From assembly GCA_943354505.1 (NCBI GenBank), contig CALRCE010000002.1:41070-74527 (forward strand): a stretch of DNA of 33,458 nt. Direction: 5' to 3'. This document shows positions 8,427 to 16,003 of this stretch, piece by piece. Source of the stretch: Candidatus Peribacteria bacterium (lineage in GTDB: Bacteria; Patescibacteriota; Gracilibacteria; UBA1369; 2-02-FULL-48-14). How positions within the stretch are numbered: the stretch's first letter is position 1; each line of letters begins with the position of its first letter. A program made the translations under genes and the position numbers. The notes under the pieces were generated by a model that saw only the letters and a list, made by a program, of their open reading frames with translations, did no database searches and was not told the DNA's origin.

Positions 8427-8439
8427 ACACCTCTATTTT
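8411..8439 (+). terminator. intrinsic terminator of rplU
   Basis: A perfect 10-bp stem, AATAGAGGTG (8411-8420) with CACCTCTATT (8428-8437), closes a 7-nt loop and runs into a short T tract. It follows the rplU stop by 26 nt. A promoter for the next gene seems to overlap it. Confidence 0.7.
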
Positions 8440-8450
8440 AAAATCTTAGC

Positions 8451-9209
8451 GTGGAAACAAAGGATGCACCGATACGAGCTGAATACGGCAAGGCCGGAGA
8501 AAAGTTGTTGGGCTTATTGAACCTGTTGGGAGAAGAAAGAACGGACGAAACCGATCGACGGATACGACTTTTCTTCAAAGCGATTGAAGCGGTGGATCGG
8601 TGTCACGACGCCCTTCAAACATCTGAAGAACGTAAAGCCTTGAGAAGAGAACTAGCTACCTTTTTTGAAGGAACAACAGCAAATATTCCGGCAGAACTCA
8701 TAGAGCCGCTTCATGAACTCTCCACGTTGATCAACAGTCTTGGGAAGACTCAGGAGTTTTTAAGGTGTGTTGAGCTTATTTTCTTAAAAGGAGAACTTCT
8801 GCGAGTGCAAAAAGACGTTCACGACTCAGTCACTTTGATTCTAGAAGAGGGGGCTTGCACCGCAGAACTCTTGATGATGACCCTCGGTACAAGGGATCCA
8901 GAATTCGAATCCTACATGAAAGAAATTGGCGCTCTGGGCAAACTGTGCGACGACATCATCGATTTAGAAGACGATTTGAAGACTGGAGAAAGAGTTTACG
9001 ACAAACCTTATTCATTCTACGGTGCGGCACTGTCTAAAGCCGTTTTAAACGCTTTGAAAATTCTCTGGAATCATCCTCGTTACGCTAGACCTTTATTTTT
9101 GATCCAATTTATCCCTTCCTTATTACGATTGATTAAGAAAAAAATGTTCACTCGATGGGGAAGCGACATACAAAACTTGCCCCTTTACCCGGGAGGCTCT
9201 CAACCGTGA
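8451..9209 (+). CDS. all-helical protein, possibly class I isoprenoid-synthase fold
   Basis: A 252-residue, mostly helical protein that I cannot assign firmly. The one suggestive segment is GKLCDDIIDLEDDLKTGE near residues 164-181. It is followed by RVY and resembles the second Asp-rich, Mg-diphosphate-binding motif of trans-prenyltransferases and squalene/phytoene synthases. An equivalent first Asp-rich motif is not clear, and the only other acidic cluster is near residues 29-36. A hydrophobic C-terminal helix (RPLFLIQFIPSLLRLIKKK) may touch the membrane. The start is a GTG with no Shine-Dalgarno sequence. The last 62 nt overlap the convergent histidine-kinase gene, so the last 20 residues (GSDIQNLPLYPGGSQP at the end) are encoded on the opposite strand of the kinase's 3' end. 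Function stays open. Confidence 0.6.
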   Translation: METKDAPIRAEYGKAGEKLLGLLNLLGEERTDETDRRIRLFFKAIEAVDRCHDALQTSEERKALRRELATFFEGTTANIPAELIEPLHELSTLINSLGKTQEFLRCVELIFLKGELLRVQKDVHDSVTLILEEGACTAELLMMTLGTRDPEFESYMKEIGALGKLCDDIIDLEDDLKTGERVYDKPYSFYGAALSKAVLNALKILWNHPRYARPLFLIQFIPSLLRLIKKKMFTRWGSDIQNLPLYPGGSQP

Positions 9210-10251
9210 CTTCTCCGCCGTGGGCTTCCATCAACTCTTTAACTATTGTTAGTCCAATTCCAATTCCACCCGATTGGCGACTTCGTGAAGGATCAGCACG
9301 ATAAAAACGCTCAAAAATAAAAGGCAACTCGGCTTTTGGTATTCCCGTGCCATGGTCTTGGACCGAAAGAAAAACCTGACTATCTTTCTCTTCAAGTGTG
9401 ACCTTCACAGCTTGCTTGGGTTTTGAATGTTTGAGTGCATTGTTGAGCAAGTTCAAGAGAATCTGATGATAACGGTCAGGATCTACGGGATGAGTACCTC
9501 CCTTGAGAAGATATACGGCTTCTAAAGTCACTTTTGCAGCTTTAAAACTCGCATCCGCCTGTTTCAGGATTTTTTCCGTCAAATTCTGAAGATCCACTTG
9601 GCTTTTACTCACATGAAACTGAGGTTCTTGGATCATAGAAAGAGTTCGGACTTCTTCCACCATAATTTTCAGTCTATCGGTTTCTTCTTTCATGAGAACT
9701 AAAGTTTCTCGCCGTTCCTCCTCAGGAATCACCTTGTCCAAAAGGGCTTCCAAATATCCGCCCACATTGGTGAGTGGTGTTGCCAGCTCATGACTCACAT
9801 TGGTGATGAGTTGGCGCTGCAAGTAGCGGTTGTCGTTCAAAGCTTCAGCCATGATGTTGAGCGATTCCGTTAGATCACCCAATTCGTCCTCTGTTTTTTT
9901 GGGGACACGTTGTCCGTAGTTCCCTTTGGCAATTGCTTTGGTTGCCTTGATCACATCGCGGATAGGTTCAGTGATGTATTTTGTGAAAACGAGGCTAATG
10001 AAGATAGCCAAAGCGCCTGCTGCCAAAATGGTATAAAAAATCGAATTTTGTAAAACCTCCAAAAAGTTAAGTCCAGGTTCAAAGTCATCGGCTGTGGGCG
10101 GGAACTCAAAGCCATGCTCACGAATCGCTTCATAAAGTTCGTTGAAATGAGCGACAACTTGCCATTTTATGAATCCTTCCAGCAAACTCAAAGTCAACAG
10201 AATGATGGCGATGTAACTGAGCAAAAGCTTGGTTCTAAGACTGAGTTTCAT
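9148..10251 (-). CDS. sensor histidine kinase
   Basis: A 367-residue membrane sensor kinase. Two transmembrane helices (about 9-25 and 71-90) flank a small external loop of ~45 residues. A HAMP linker follows (91-143, ITEPIRDVIKATKAIAKGNY). The HisKA domain has the phosphoacceptor H154 in NVSHELATPL. The HATPase domain has N box NLLNNALKHS, G1 box DHGTGIP, F box FERFYRAD and G2 box GGIGIGLTIV. All catalytic motifs are intact. The ATG overlaps the end of the response-regulator gene by 17 bp, so the two form one operon. The small external loop offers little room for ligand binding, so a membrane or partner-protein signal is plausible; the secreted repeat protein encoded upstream is one candidate. 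Confidence 0.95.
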   Translation of the reverse strand: MKLSLRTKLLLSYIAIILLTLSLLEGFIKWQVVAHFNELYEAIREHGFEFPPTADDFEPGLNFLEVLQNSIFYTILAAGALAIFISLVFTKYITEPIRDVIKATKAIAKGNYGQRVPKKTEDELGDLTESLNIMAEALNDNRYLQRQLITNVSHELATPLTNVGGYLEALLDKVIPEEERRETLVLMKEETDRLKIMVEEVRTLSMIQEPQFHVSKSQVDLQNLTEKILKQADASFKAAKVTLEAVYLLKGGTHPVDPDRYHQILLNLLNNALKHSKPKQAVKVTLEEKDSQVFLSVQDHGTGIPKAELPFIFERFYRADPSRSRQSGGIGIGLTIVKELMEAHGGEVTVESLPGKGASFVCRFPIE

Positions 10252-10942
10252 GTTCTAGGAATTTATAACCCACACCAAAAACCGAAGCAATAAAGCGCGG
10301 TTTTTTAGGGCTTTCTTTTAATTTTCTTCTCAAATTTTTGATGTGTGCATCGATCGTACGGTCATAGACCAAATGATGAGTGGAGTCATAGATTTCGGTT
10401 AAGAGTTGATCTCGTGAATACACACGTCCAGCATGAGAGGCTAAAAGATACAAAAGCTTGAACTCCAAAGAAGAAAGGGCAAGAAGCTCTCCATCCAGCT
10501 CGACGCACATTTTTTCAGGACTGAGAGAAAGTCCTCTCACTTGAATAAGTGCGGCCTCTATTTTTTCTTGCGAAAGAGATGGGACTCTTCGAAGCACTGA
10601 TTTAACGCGTGCTATGAGTTCTTTAGGACTGAAGGGTTTGCTGACATAATCGTCAGCCCCCAATTCCAGTCCAACAACCTTCTCAATTTCATCTGACTTC
10701 GCACTCAGAATGATCACGGGAATGGAAATTTTAACGCGAAGTTGCCTCAAAACATCCAAGCCTTCTAAGCCAGGAAGCATACGATCTAAAATAAGAAGAC
10801 TAGGCTTTGTTTTTAAAGCCAGTTCGAGTCCCTCTTGGCCATCCGAACAGGTGAGGACTCTATAATTCTCTTTCTCTAAATAAAGCCGAACCAAGTCGGC
10901 TATTTTTTGATCATCTTCGATGACAAGAACAAGTGGATTCAT
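10235..10942 (-). CDS. OmpR-family response regulator
   Basis: A 235-residue DNA-binding response regulator. The receiver domain has the acidic pair near residues 10-11 (VIEDDQ), phosphoacceptor D53 (LLILDRMLPG), the conserved threonine/serine position (ILSAKS) and the lysine in SKPFSPKEL. The C-terminal winged helix of the OmpR/PhoB type covers about 140-230 (SSLEFKLLYLLASHAG, YDRTIDAHIKNLRRKL, FGVGYKF). I chose the ATG at 10942, because the longer frame to 10987 runs through a 12-bp hairpin and lacks receiver-like sequence. A TATACT hexamer ends 9 nt before this ATG. The kinase gene overlaps its 3' end. Confidence 0.95.
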   Translation of the reverse strand: MNPLVLVIEDDQKIADLVRLYLEKENYRVLTCSDGQEGLELALKTKPSLLILDRMLPGLEGLDVLRQLRVKISIPVIILSAKSDEIEKVVGLELGADDYVSKPFSPKELIARVKSVLRRVPSLSQEKIEAALIQVRGLSLSPEKMCVELDGELLALSSLEFKLLYLLASHAGRVYSRDQLLTEIYDSTHHLVYDRTIDAHIKNLRRKLKESPKKPRFIASVFGVGYKFLEHETQS

Positions 10943-10957
10943 AACGGCAAAAGTATA

Positions 10958-10993
10958 ACGGGAGTGGGGACACCATGCTAGCCCCACTCCCGT
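10958..10993 (-). terminator. strong hairpin between the secreted-protein gene and the response regulator
   Basis: A perfect 12-bp GC-rich stem, ACGGGAGTGGGG with CCCCACTCCCGT, closes a 12-nt loop. It sits just after the stop of the secreted-protein gene and 15 nt before the response-regulator ATG. Only a weak T run (TATACTTTT) follows on the minus strand, so it may terminate partially, or protect the upstream mRNA, and thereby set expression of the secreted protein above that of the two-component system. Confidence 0.65.
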
Positions 10994-11002
10994 GACAAAG
11001 GA

Positions 11003-11605
11003 TCACTCTTGATCAGAAGAGTCATCCTCGTCGTCATCAGTCTCAGGATCTTCTCCATCAAAAGAATGAGGACCTCCAGGATGGAAGCCTTTTCCAATGA
11101 AGAACTCATCATCTGCACGGTCTTGAAGCATTTCTACAACGTCTTGGTCGTCGGAGGTCAACGTGATAACCACGCCGTTCTCAGTGTTTTCCACCGTTCG
11201 ATCAATGTTGAGATCTTCAAAACTAGGGTGCATAGGTTCATCTGGCATATTCTGTAGCTTTTCAACCACAGCCGGATCGTCGGAAGTCAGCTGAATTTGC
11301 ACTCCATTGTCGAGCAAAGTGATCTCACGGGTCACCTCGTCGGCAAAAGGAGCATCTTCAGGAGCTTCATCCGGCATTGCCTGGAGTTTTTCGAGAGTAT
11401 CCGCGTCATCAGTAGTCAAAGTGATGAGGACACCATTATCGATGTCTTCGACAGTTCTCTCGACATGCTCGTCGAAAGCCATAGGACCTGGTCTATGTTG
11501 TTCAGTAGTTGTCTCAGCATAGGCAGCTTGACTGGCAACAACACTGGCGGTGCCACTCACCAGAAGACCTAGGGCTAAAAGTTTTTTAATGTTTTTTCTT
11601 TGCAT
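11003..11605 (-). CDS. small secreted protein with three 43-residue repeats
   Basis: A 200-residue exported protein I do not recognise. The signal peptide (1-30) has a basic start, core LLALGLLVSGTASVVA and a probable AYA cleavage site. Three units follow with an exact period of 43 residues, starting near 45, 88 and 131. Each reads roughly V-x-R-x-(V/I)-x-(L/I/T)-(D/E)-NGV-x-I-x-LT-(S/T)-DD, then a helix ending LEKLQ or VEMLQ and an acidic MPDE-like tail. Each unit thus looks like a small beta-hairpin plus helix module. The C-terminus is strongly acidic (DPETDDDEDDSSDQE). No cysteine is present. It precedes the two-component genes on the same strand, separated by a strong hairpin. A role as signal partner or as regulated output is only suggested by context. 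Confidence 0.8.
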   Translation of the reverse strand: MQRKNIKKLLALGLLVSGTASVVASQAAYAETTTEQHRPGPMAFDEHVERTVEDIDNGVLITLTTDDADTLEKLQAMPDEAPEDAPFADEVTREITLLDNGVQIQLTSDDPAVVEKLQNMPDEPMHPSFEDLNIDRTVENTENGVVITLTSDDQDVVEMLQDRADDEFFIGKGFHPGGPHSFDGEDPETDDDEDDSSDQE

Positions 11606-11680
11606 TCGTCTAAGGGGTTAATGAGCGAGTTTTGAATTTGTCGACCGGCGCTGCCCAAATTCATGATCACTTTAGGATCC

Positions 11681-11735
11681 ACTTGTGACAATGAAATGAA
11701 GAACTTGTGAAAAAAGTGTGAACTTGTGGTATAAA
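11681..11735 (+). promoter_or_regulatory. MFS-gene promoter with three ACTTGTG direct repeats
   Basis: ACTTGTGA occurs at 11681-11688 and 11703-11710, and ACTTGTGG at 11722-11729, with start-to-start spacings of 22 and 19 bp. The last copy runs directly into an extended -10 element, TGG followed by TATAAA (11730-11735). A TTGTGA at 11705-11710 could act as -35 with a long 19-bp spacer. Repeats positioned on a promoter like this usually bind a regulator; which one is unknown. Confidence 0.55.
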
Positions 11736-11756
11736 CAGTCATCACCGCGAAAAAAT

Positions 11757-13169
11757 ATGGAAACGCTGCAACACATTTCAAAAAGTAAAAAGATTTGGGT
11801 CATGGTCGCCGTCATGTCTGCGATGTTTCTTGCAGCACTCGATCAAAATGTGGTCTCCACAGCCATGGCCACCATCGTGAAAGAATTCGACGCTTTGGAA
11901 CACCTCAGCTGGGTTTTCACCGCCTACATGCTCACTTCCACCATTTCGGTGCCCATCTACGGACGCCTTTCAGACATTTATGGCCGTAAAGGATTTTTTC
12001 TAACGAGCATCGTTATCTTCTTAGTGGGCTCCGCCCTCTGTGGACTTTCTCAAGACATGAATCAACTCATCTTCTTCCGTGCCATTCAAGGAATAGGGGG
12101 AGGAGCCTTGATGACGAATGCTTTTGCCATCATTGCGGACTTGTGGACTCCCGAAGAACGTGGACGTTGGCAGGGACTCATGGGCGGAGTGTTCGGACTC
12201 TCTTCAGTTTTTGGACCTTTACTCGGAGGCTGGCTCACGGACCACGCCTCGTGGCGCTGGGCCTTCTACATCAACATGCCGCTTGGACTTTTGGCTCTGG
12301 TCGCCATTGTTGTGCTCATGCCAAAAATCAAATCCACCATTAAAGACAAATCCATCGATTACCTCGGTGCCATTTATTTAACTCTGGGATTAACATCTCT
12401 CCTCCTAGGGGTGACGTGGGGCGGAAACGTTTATCCGTGGAATTCAGTTGAAATCATTCTTTTATTGGCCTTCTCTTTCGTCACACTGAGCTTCTTTGCC
12501 TCTGTCGAAAGCTTCGTAAAAAATCCAATCCTGCCTTTAGAACTTTTTAAAAATTCGACCTTCAACGTGAGCATCGCCCTTGTTTTCTTGGTGGGAATGG
12601 GAATGTTCGGAGTCATTTCTGTCATTCCTCTCTTTGCTCAAAAAGTAATCGGAGTGAGCGCCACCAATTCGGGAGCCATCATGTTTCCAATGATGGGAGG
12701 AATGATCGGAGCAAGCATTTTTGGGGGTCAGTTGCTCAGTAAATTTAAAAAATACAAAGCACTCGCAGTTTTAGGAGCAGGAATCACTTGGTTTGCGATC
12801 AGTTGGCTGTCCACCATGAACGGTCAGACCACCCAGGCAGCCCTCAGTTTTCGCATGATCTTCGTGGGAATCGGAATGGGACTTTCAATGCCCGTTTTAA
12901 ACATCGCCATTCAAAACGCCTTCGACCGCAGCAAAATTGGAGTGGTGACCGCTTCAACTCAACTCTTCCGCAGCATTGGAGGAGCCATTGGGGTCGCTGT
13001 CGCGGGCAGCATTCTCAACACCGTTCTTGCTAAAAATGGAGGCGACTTGGGTGCCGCAATACCCAAAACTTTCTTTTTTGCTTCGTTCTTCATGCTCGCG
13101 GCCTTTCTCCTGAGTTTCTTCTTAAAGGACAACACGCTCCAGCCCATGGATAAGATTGAAGGAAGATAA
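11757..13169 (+). CDS. MFS multidrug-type transporter (DHA2 family)
   Basis: A 470-residue major-facilitator transporter with about 14 predicted membrane helices, as in the DHA2 drug:H+ antiporters (EmrB/QacA relatives). Diagnostic stretches include LAALDQNVVSTAMATI in helix 1 (antiporter motif D1), the loop YGRLSDIYGRK (motif A) and RAIQGIGGGAL (motif B), plus the helix-5 antiporter signature around GPLLGGWLTDHASWRWAFYINMP. It probably exports hydrophobic compounds. The frame is open from 11718, but that region holds the -10 element, so the ATG at 11757 is the start. It is transcribed away from the secreted-protein gene. Confidence 0.93.
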   Translation: METLQHISKSKKIWVMVAVMSAMFLAALDQNVVSTAMATIVKEFDALEHLSWVFTAYMLTSTISVPIYGRLSDIYGRKGFFLTSIVIFLVGSALCGLSQDMNQLIFFRAIQGIGGGALMTNAFAIIADLWTPEERGRWQGLMGGVFGLSSVFGPLLGGWLTDHASWRWAFYINMPLGLLALVAIVVLMPKIKSTIKDKSIDYLGAIYLTLGLTSLLLGVTWGGNVYPWNSVEIILLLAFSFVTLSFFASVESFVKNPILPLELFKNSTFNVSIALVFLVGMGMFGVISVIPLFAQKVIGVSATNSGAIMFPMMGGMIGASIFGGQLLSKFKKYKALAVLGAGITWFAISWLSTMNGQTTQAALSFRMIFVGIGMGLSMPVLNIAIQNAFDRSKIGVVTASTQLFRSIGGAIGVAVAGSILNTVLAKNGGDLGAAIPKTFFFASFFMLAAFLLSFFLKDNTLQPMDKIEGR

Positions 13170-13182
13170 TTCCGCCGTTTCC

Positions 13183-13211
13183 TTGACTTTGAGAAAAAAA
13201 TTTGTTCTAAT
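13183..13211 (+). promoter_or_regulatory. promoter for the DEAD-box helicase, near-leaderless
   Basis: TTGACT (13183-13188) and TCTAAT (13206-13211) are spaced by 17 bp. The ATG at 13221 follows the -10 after only 9 nt, so the transcript would start at or within a few bases of the start codon. Confidence 0.55.
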
Positions 13212-13220
13212 ACCCGAGAT

Positions 13221-14522
13221 ATGGAAAACAACACACCCGAAAAAAACACAACTGAAGAGTCAGTAGGAACCTTTGAGACCCTAGGATTGCACCCCAAACT
13301 TCTCGACGCACTTTCCCGCCTTAAACTCACAACCCCAACCCCGATTCAGCACCAAGCCATCCCTTTGGCGACGGCTGGAAACGACATGATCGGCATTGCT
13401 CAAACAGGAACAGGGAAAACCCTCGCTTTCGGTTTGCCAATGCTTCAACGTCTGATGGGAACAGGCCAACAAGGCCTCGTTTTAGTACCCACCCGTGAAC
13501 TGGCCATGCAAGTGGAAGAAGGTCTTTTAAAAGTAGCCGGTCCTTTTGGACTTCGCACCGTTCTTTTGATCGGAGGAGCCCCCATGTTCAAACAGAAACG
13601 ACAACTGCAAGGAGTAGTGAACATCATCGTGGCCACTCCGGGACGCTTGATCGATCACCTCAAACAACGCACACTCAACCTTTCTAAAGTTTCCATTCTT
13701 GTTTTGGATGAAGCCGATCGCATGCTCGACATGGGATTCGAACCTCAAATCCGCGAAGTGATGAAAGGAGTGCCCAAAGAACGTCAAACCTTGATGTTCT
13801 CCGCCACCATGCCTCACAACCTCACCGATTTGGCACATTCTTTCATGAAAAGCCCCCTCCGCATTGAAGTGGCCCGTGCCGGAACCGCAGCTGAACAAAT
13901 CGAACAAGCCTTCCTCGTTTTGCCCAAAGAAGACAAAATCAAAGAACTCCGGGACTTGCTCACCAACTTCAAAGAAACCGTACTCGTCTTCAGCCGAACA
14001 AAACACGGAGCCACCAAGCTCACTCGTGCTCTCAATGACGCCGGCTTCACGGCCGCCGAAATTCATTCCGATCGAAGCCTTGGTCAACGCCGCGCCGCTT
14101 TAGATGGGTTCAAGTCAGGACGTTTCCGAATTCTCGTAGCCACCGACATTGCGGCGCGTGGAATCGATGTGAAAGAAATTGGAATGGTGGTGAACTTCGA
14201 TCTCCCTGAAAATGCAGAAGATTACGTGCATCGCATCGGACGAACTGGACGTGCCGGACATGAAGGAGTGGCTCTTTCTTTCGCAACTCCCGATCAAAAA
14301 CGGGACCTCGAACTCATTGAACGTTTGATTCGCCAAGAACTCAACATTCACTTCCGTGTGCCTTTCGACACACGCGGTGGAAGCGGAGGAGGAGGACGCG
14401 GGCGTTCTCGTGGAGCCAATTTCCGTCGCAGTTCCAGCGGAGGCTTCTCAGCAGGAGGAGGTTCCAGGCCTTCTCGTTCGCCTAGAAGTGGAGGCGGAGG
14501 ATTCCGTGGACGAAGGCGCTAA
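13221..14522 (+). CDS. DEAD-box ATP-dependent RNA helicase with RGG-type tail
   Basis: A 433-residue RNA helicase of the RhlE/CsdA type. Motifs in order: Q motif (TTPTPIQHQAIP), motif I AQTGTGKT, Ia PTRELAMQ, Ib TPGRLIDH, motif II VLDEADRMLDMGF, motif III FSATMP, motif IV VLVFSRTK, motif V ATDIAARGIDV and motif VI HRIGRTGRAG. The last ~50 residues are glycine-, serine- and arginine-rich with RGG and RGR units, a typical nonspecific RNA-binding tail. Likely roles are ribosome assembly and unwinding of structured RNA in the cold. Its stop shares the bases CTAA (14519-14522) with the stop of the convergent membrane protein. Confidence 0.95.
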   Translation: MENNTPEKNTTEESVGTFETLGLHPKLLDALSRLKLTTPTPIQHQAIPLATAGNDMIGIAQTGTGKTLAFGLPMLQRLMGTGQQGLVLVPTRELAMQVEEGLLKVAGPFGLRTVLLIGGAPMFKQKRQLQGVVNIIVATPGRLIDHLKQRTLNLSKVSILVLDEADRMLDMGFEPQIREVMKGVPKERQTLMFSATMPHNLTDLAHSFMKSPLRIEVARAGTAAEQIEQAFLVLPKEDKIKELRDLLTNFKETVLVFSRTKHGATKLTRALNDAGFTAAEIHSDRSLGQRRAALDGFKSGRFRILVATDIAARGIDVKEIGMVVNFDLPENAEDYVHRIGRTGRAGHEGVALSFATPDQKRDLELIERLIRQELNIHFRVPFDTRGGSGGGGRGRSRGANFRRSSSGGFSAGGGSRPSRSPRSGGGGFRGRRR

Positions 14523-14842
14523 ACCTGAGTTTTTCTTCGAATCCAAATGTGGTCCACACCGACTGCAGCAAAATAAGGAAGCACTGCAAAGACTCCAAAG
14601 GCACTCAGCCAAGTCCAAATCGTTACCATGGGTCCGTAGTAGTCGTCACCAGGAAAAAGAAACTCCCAGTCCTCATCAACGAGAGCACAGAACGAAAAAT
14701 AGTTTCCTTGGGATGAATCCCAAATGAAGGTTTCGCAAGGGAAGACTTCGAAGTGACTGAGGCTAAAAAAGAGTGCCAAGACCACAAAGAAACCTATAAA
14801 AAGCCAGATACGTCGTTTTTTAAATAAAGTGATCAGCTCCAT
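14519..14842 (-). CDS. small membrane protein of unknown function
   Basis: A 107-residue protein with two hydrophobic helices, about 12-29 (IWLFIGFFVVLALFFSL) and 73-94 (TIWTWLSAFGVFAVLPYFAA). They are joined by a polar, acidic external loop containing two cysteines (PCETF and FCALV) that could form a disulfide. The N-terminus is basic (KKRRIW), which places it inside the cell; the short tail WIRRKTQV is basic as well. I recognise no family. Its TAG stop overlaps the TAA stop of the helicase gene, and it is transcribed towards it. Confidence 0.7.
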   Translation of the reverse strand: MELITLFKKRRIWLFIGFFVVLALFFSLSHFEVFPCETFIWDSSQGNYFSFCALVDEDWEFLFPGDDYYGPMVTIWTWLSAFGVFAVLPYFAAVGVDHIWIRRKTQV

Positions 14843-14881
14843 GCCTCGAGTATGAAGGCTGTGCGGAGCTTTTGCAATGGC

Positions 14882-14909
14882 TTGCTTTAGAAGCTGTTAA
14901 AGTTTTAAT
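14882..14909 (+). promoter_or_regulatory. possible pyrD promoter
   Basis: TTGCTT (14882-14887) and TTTAAT (14904-14909) are spaced by 16 bp, and the pyrD ATG follows 11 nt after the -10, leaving a leader of a few bases at most. Confidence 0.45.
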
Positions 14910-14920
14910 CTAGAGCAGTC

Positions 14921-16003
14921 ATGGAACCCGTCATAAAAATCAGGAATAAAATCTTCGCTTTGGCCTATCGAAATATATTTAAGCCCGTGGCGTTTGCGAT
15001 TGATCCAGAAAAAGTCCACGACTGGGCAACGCTTGTGGGGCGATTTCTGGGCTCGAACCCAATCACACGTGCCTTCACTCGTTTAATGTTTGACTACTCT
15101 CATCCAAGCTTGGAGCAGGAGGTTTTAGGGATCCACTTCAAAAATCCCATAGGGCTCTCCGCAGGCTTTGATAAAAACGCACAACTCACCGCTCTCATGC
15201 CTTGCGTGGGGTTTGCTTACGAAGAAGTGGGCTCCATCACGGGGGAACCTTGCGAAGGGAATCCAAAGCCACGATTGTGGCGCCACAAAGACCTCAAGAG
15301 CATTCGTGTTTACTACGGTTTGCTCAACGACGGTTGTGAAAAAATCGCAGCCCGTCTACAAAAAGCCCGCTTCACTTCACCGGTAGGAATCAGCATCGCC
15401 AAAACCAACAATCCAGAGACCTGTGAAACGGATGCAGGCATTGAAGATTACGTGAAAGCCTTCAAGGCTTTCGCCCACATCGGAGCCTACACCACCGTCA
15501 ACATCAGCTGCCCTAATGCTTATGGAGGACAGCCCTTCACGGACGCCAAAAAATTAAAAGCCTTGCTCCAAGAACTGGATAAAATCCCAACAAAGAAGCC
15601 TGTCTTTCTAAAACTCTCCCCCGACCTTTCTGAAGGCGAGCTCAATGAAATTTTAGACATCAGCAGAGCTCATCGCATCGATGGATTCGTGTGCACCAAT
15701 CTCACAAAGAAGCATCACTTCGGGGATGGAGGCCTCAGCGGAAAAGCCGTGGAAGCCTTGGCCAACGCACAAATCCGAACCGTCTATCAAAAGATGAAAG
15801 GAAAGACCGTGATCATCGGCTGCGGTGGAATTTTTTCAGCCGAAGACGCTTACGCCAAACTCAAAGCCGGAGCCTCTCTTTTGCAACTCATCACCGGGAT
15901 GATTTATGAAGGGCCTCAGCTCATCAGCGAAATCAATCAAGGTCTGGTGGAACTGATGAAAAAAGAGGGAGTTTCTTCCGTTTCGGAAATCAAAAGAACC
16001 TAA
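14921..16003 (+). CDS. pyrD: dihydroorotate dehydrogenase, class-2-like with cysteine base
   Basis: A 360-residue flavoenzyme that oxidises dihydroorotate to orotate in pyrimidine synthesis. The N-terminal helical extension (KPVAFAIDPEKVHDW) and the core NPIGLSAGFDKNAQLT align with the quinone-linked, membrane-associated class 2 enzymes. KLSPDLSEGEL, the GGLSG loop and IIGCGGIFSAEDA complete the FMN barrel. Two deviations stand out. The catalytic base position, serine in class 2 enzymes, is cysteine here (C197 in VNISCPNAYGG), as in class 1. And the usual NRMGFNN-like loop is reduced to YYGLLNDG. The physiological electron acceptor is therefore uncertain. The stop shares CTAA with that of the convergent symporter gene. 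Confidence 0.9.
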   Translation: MEPVIKIRNKIFALAYRNIFKPVAFAIDPEKVHDWATLVGRFLGSNPITRAFTRLMFDYSHPSLEQEVLGIHFKNPIGLSAGFDKNAQLTALMPCVGFAYEEVGSITGEPCEGNPKPRLWRHKDLKSIRVYYGLLNDGCEKIAARLQKARFTSPVGISIAKTNNPETCETDAGIEDYVKAFKAFAHIGAYTTVNISCPNAYGGQPFTDAKKLKALLQELDKIPTKKPVFLKLSPDLSEGELNEILDISRAHRIDGFVCTNLTKKHHFGDGGLSGKAVEALANAQIRTVYQKMKGKTVIIGCGGIFSAEDAYAKLKAGASLLQLITGMIYEGPQLISEINQGLVELMKKEGVSSVSEIKRT

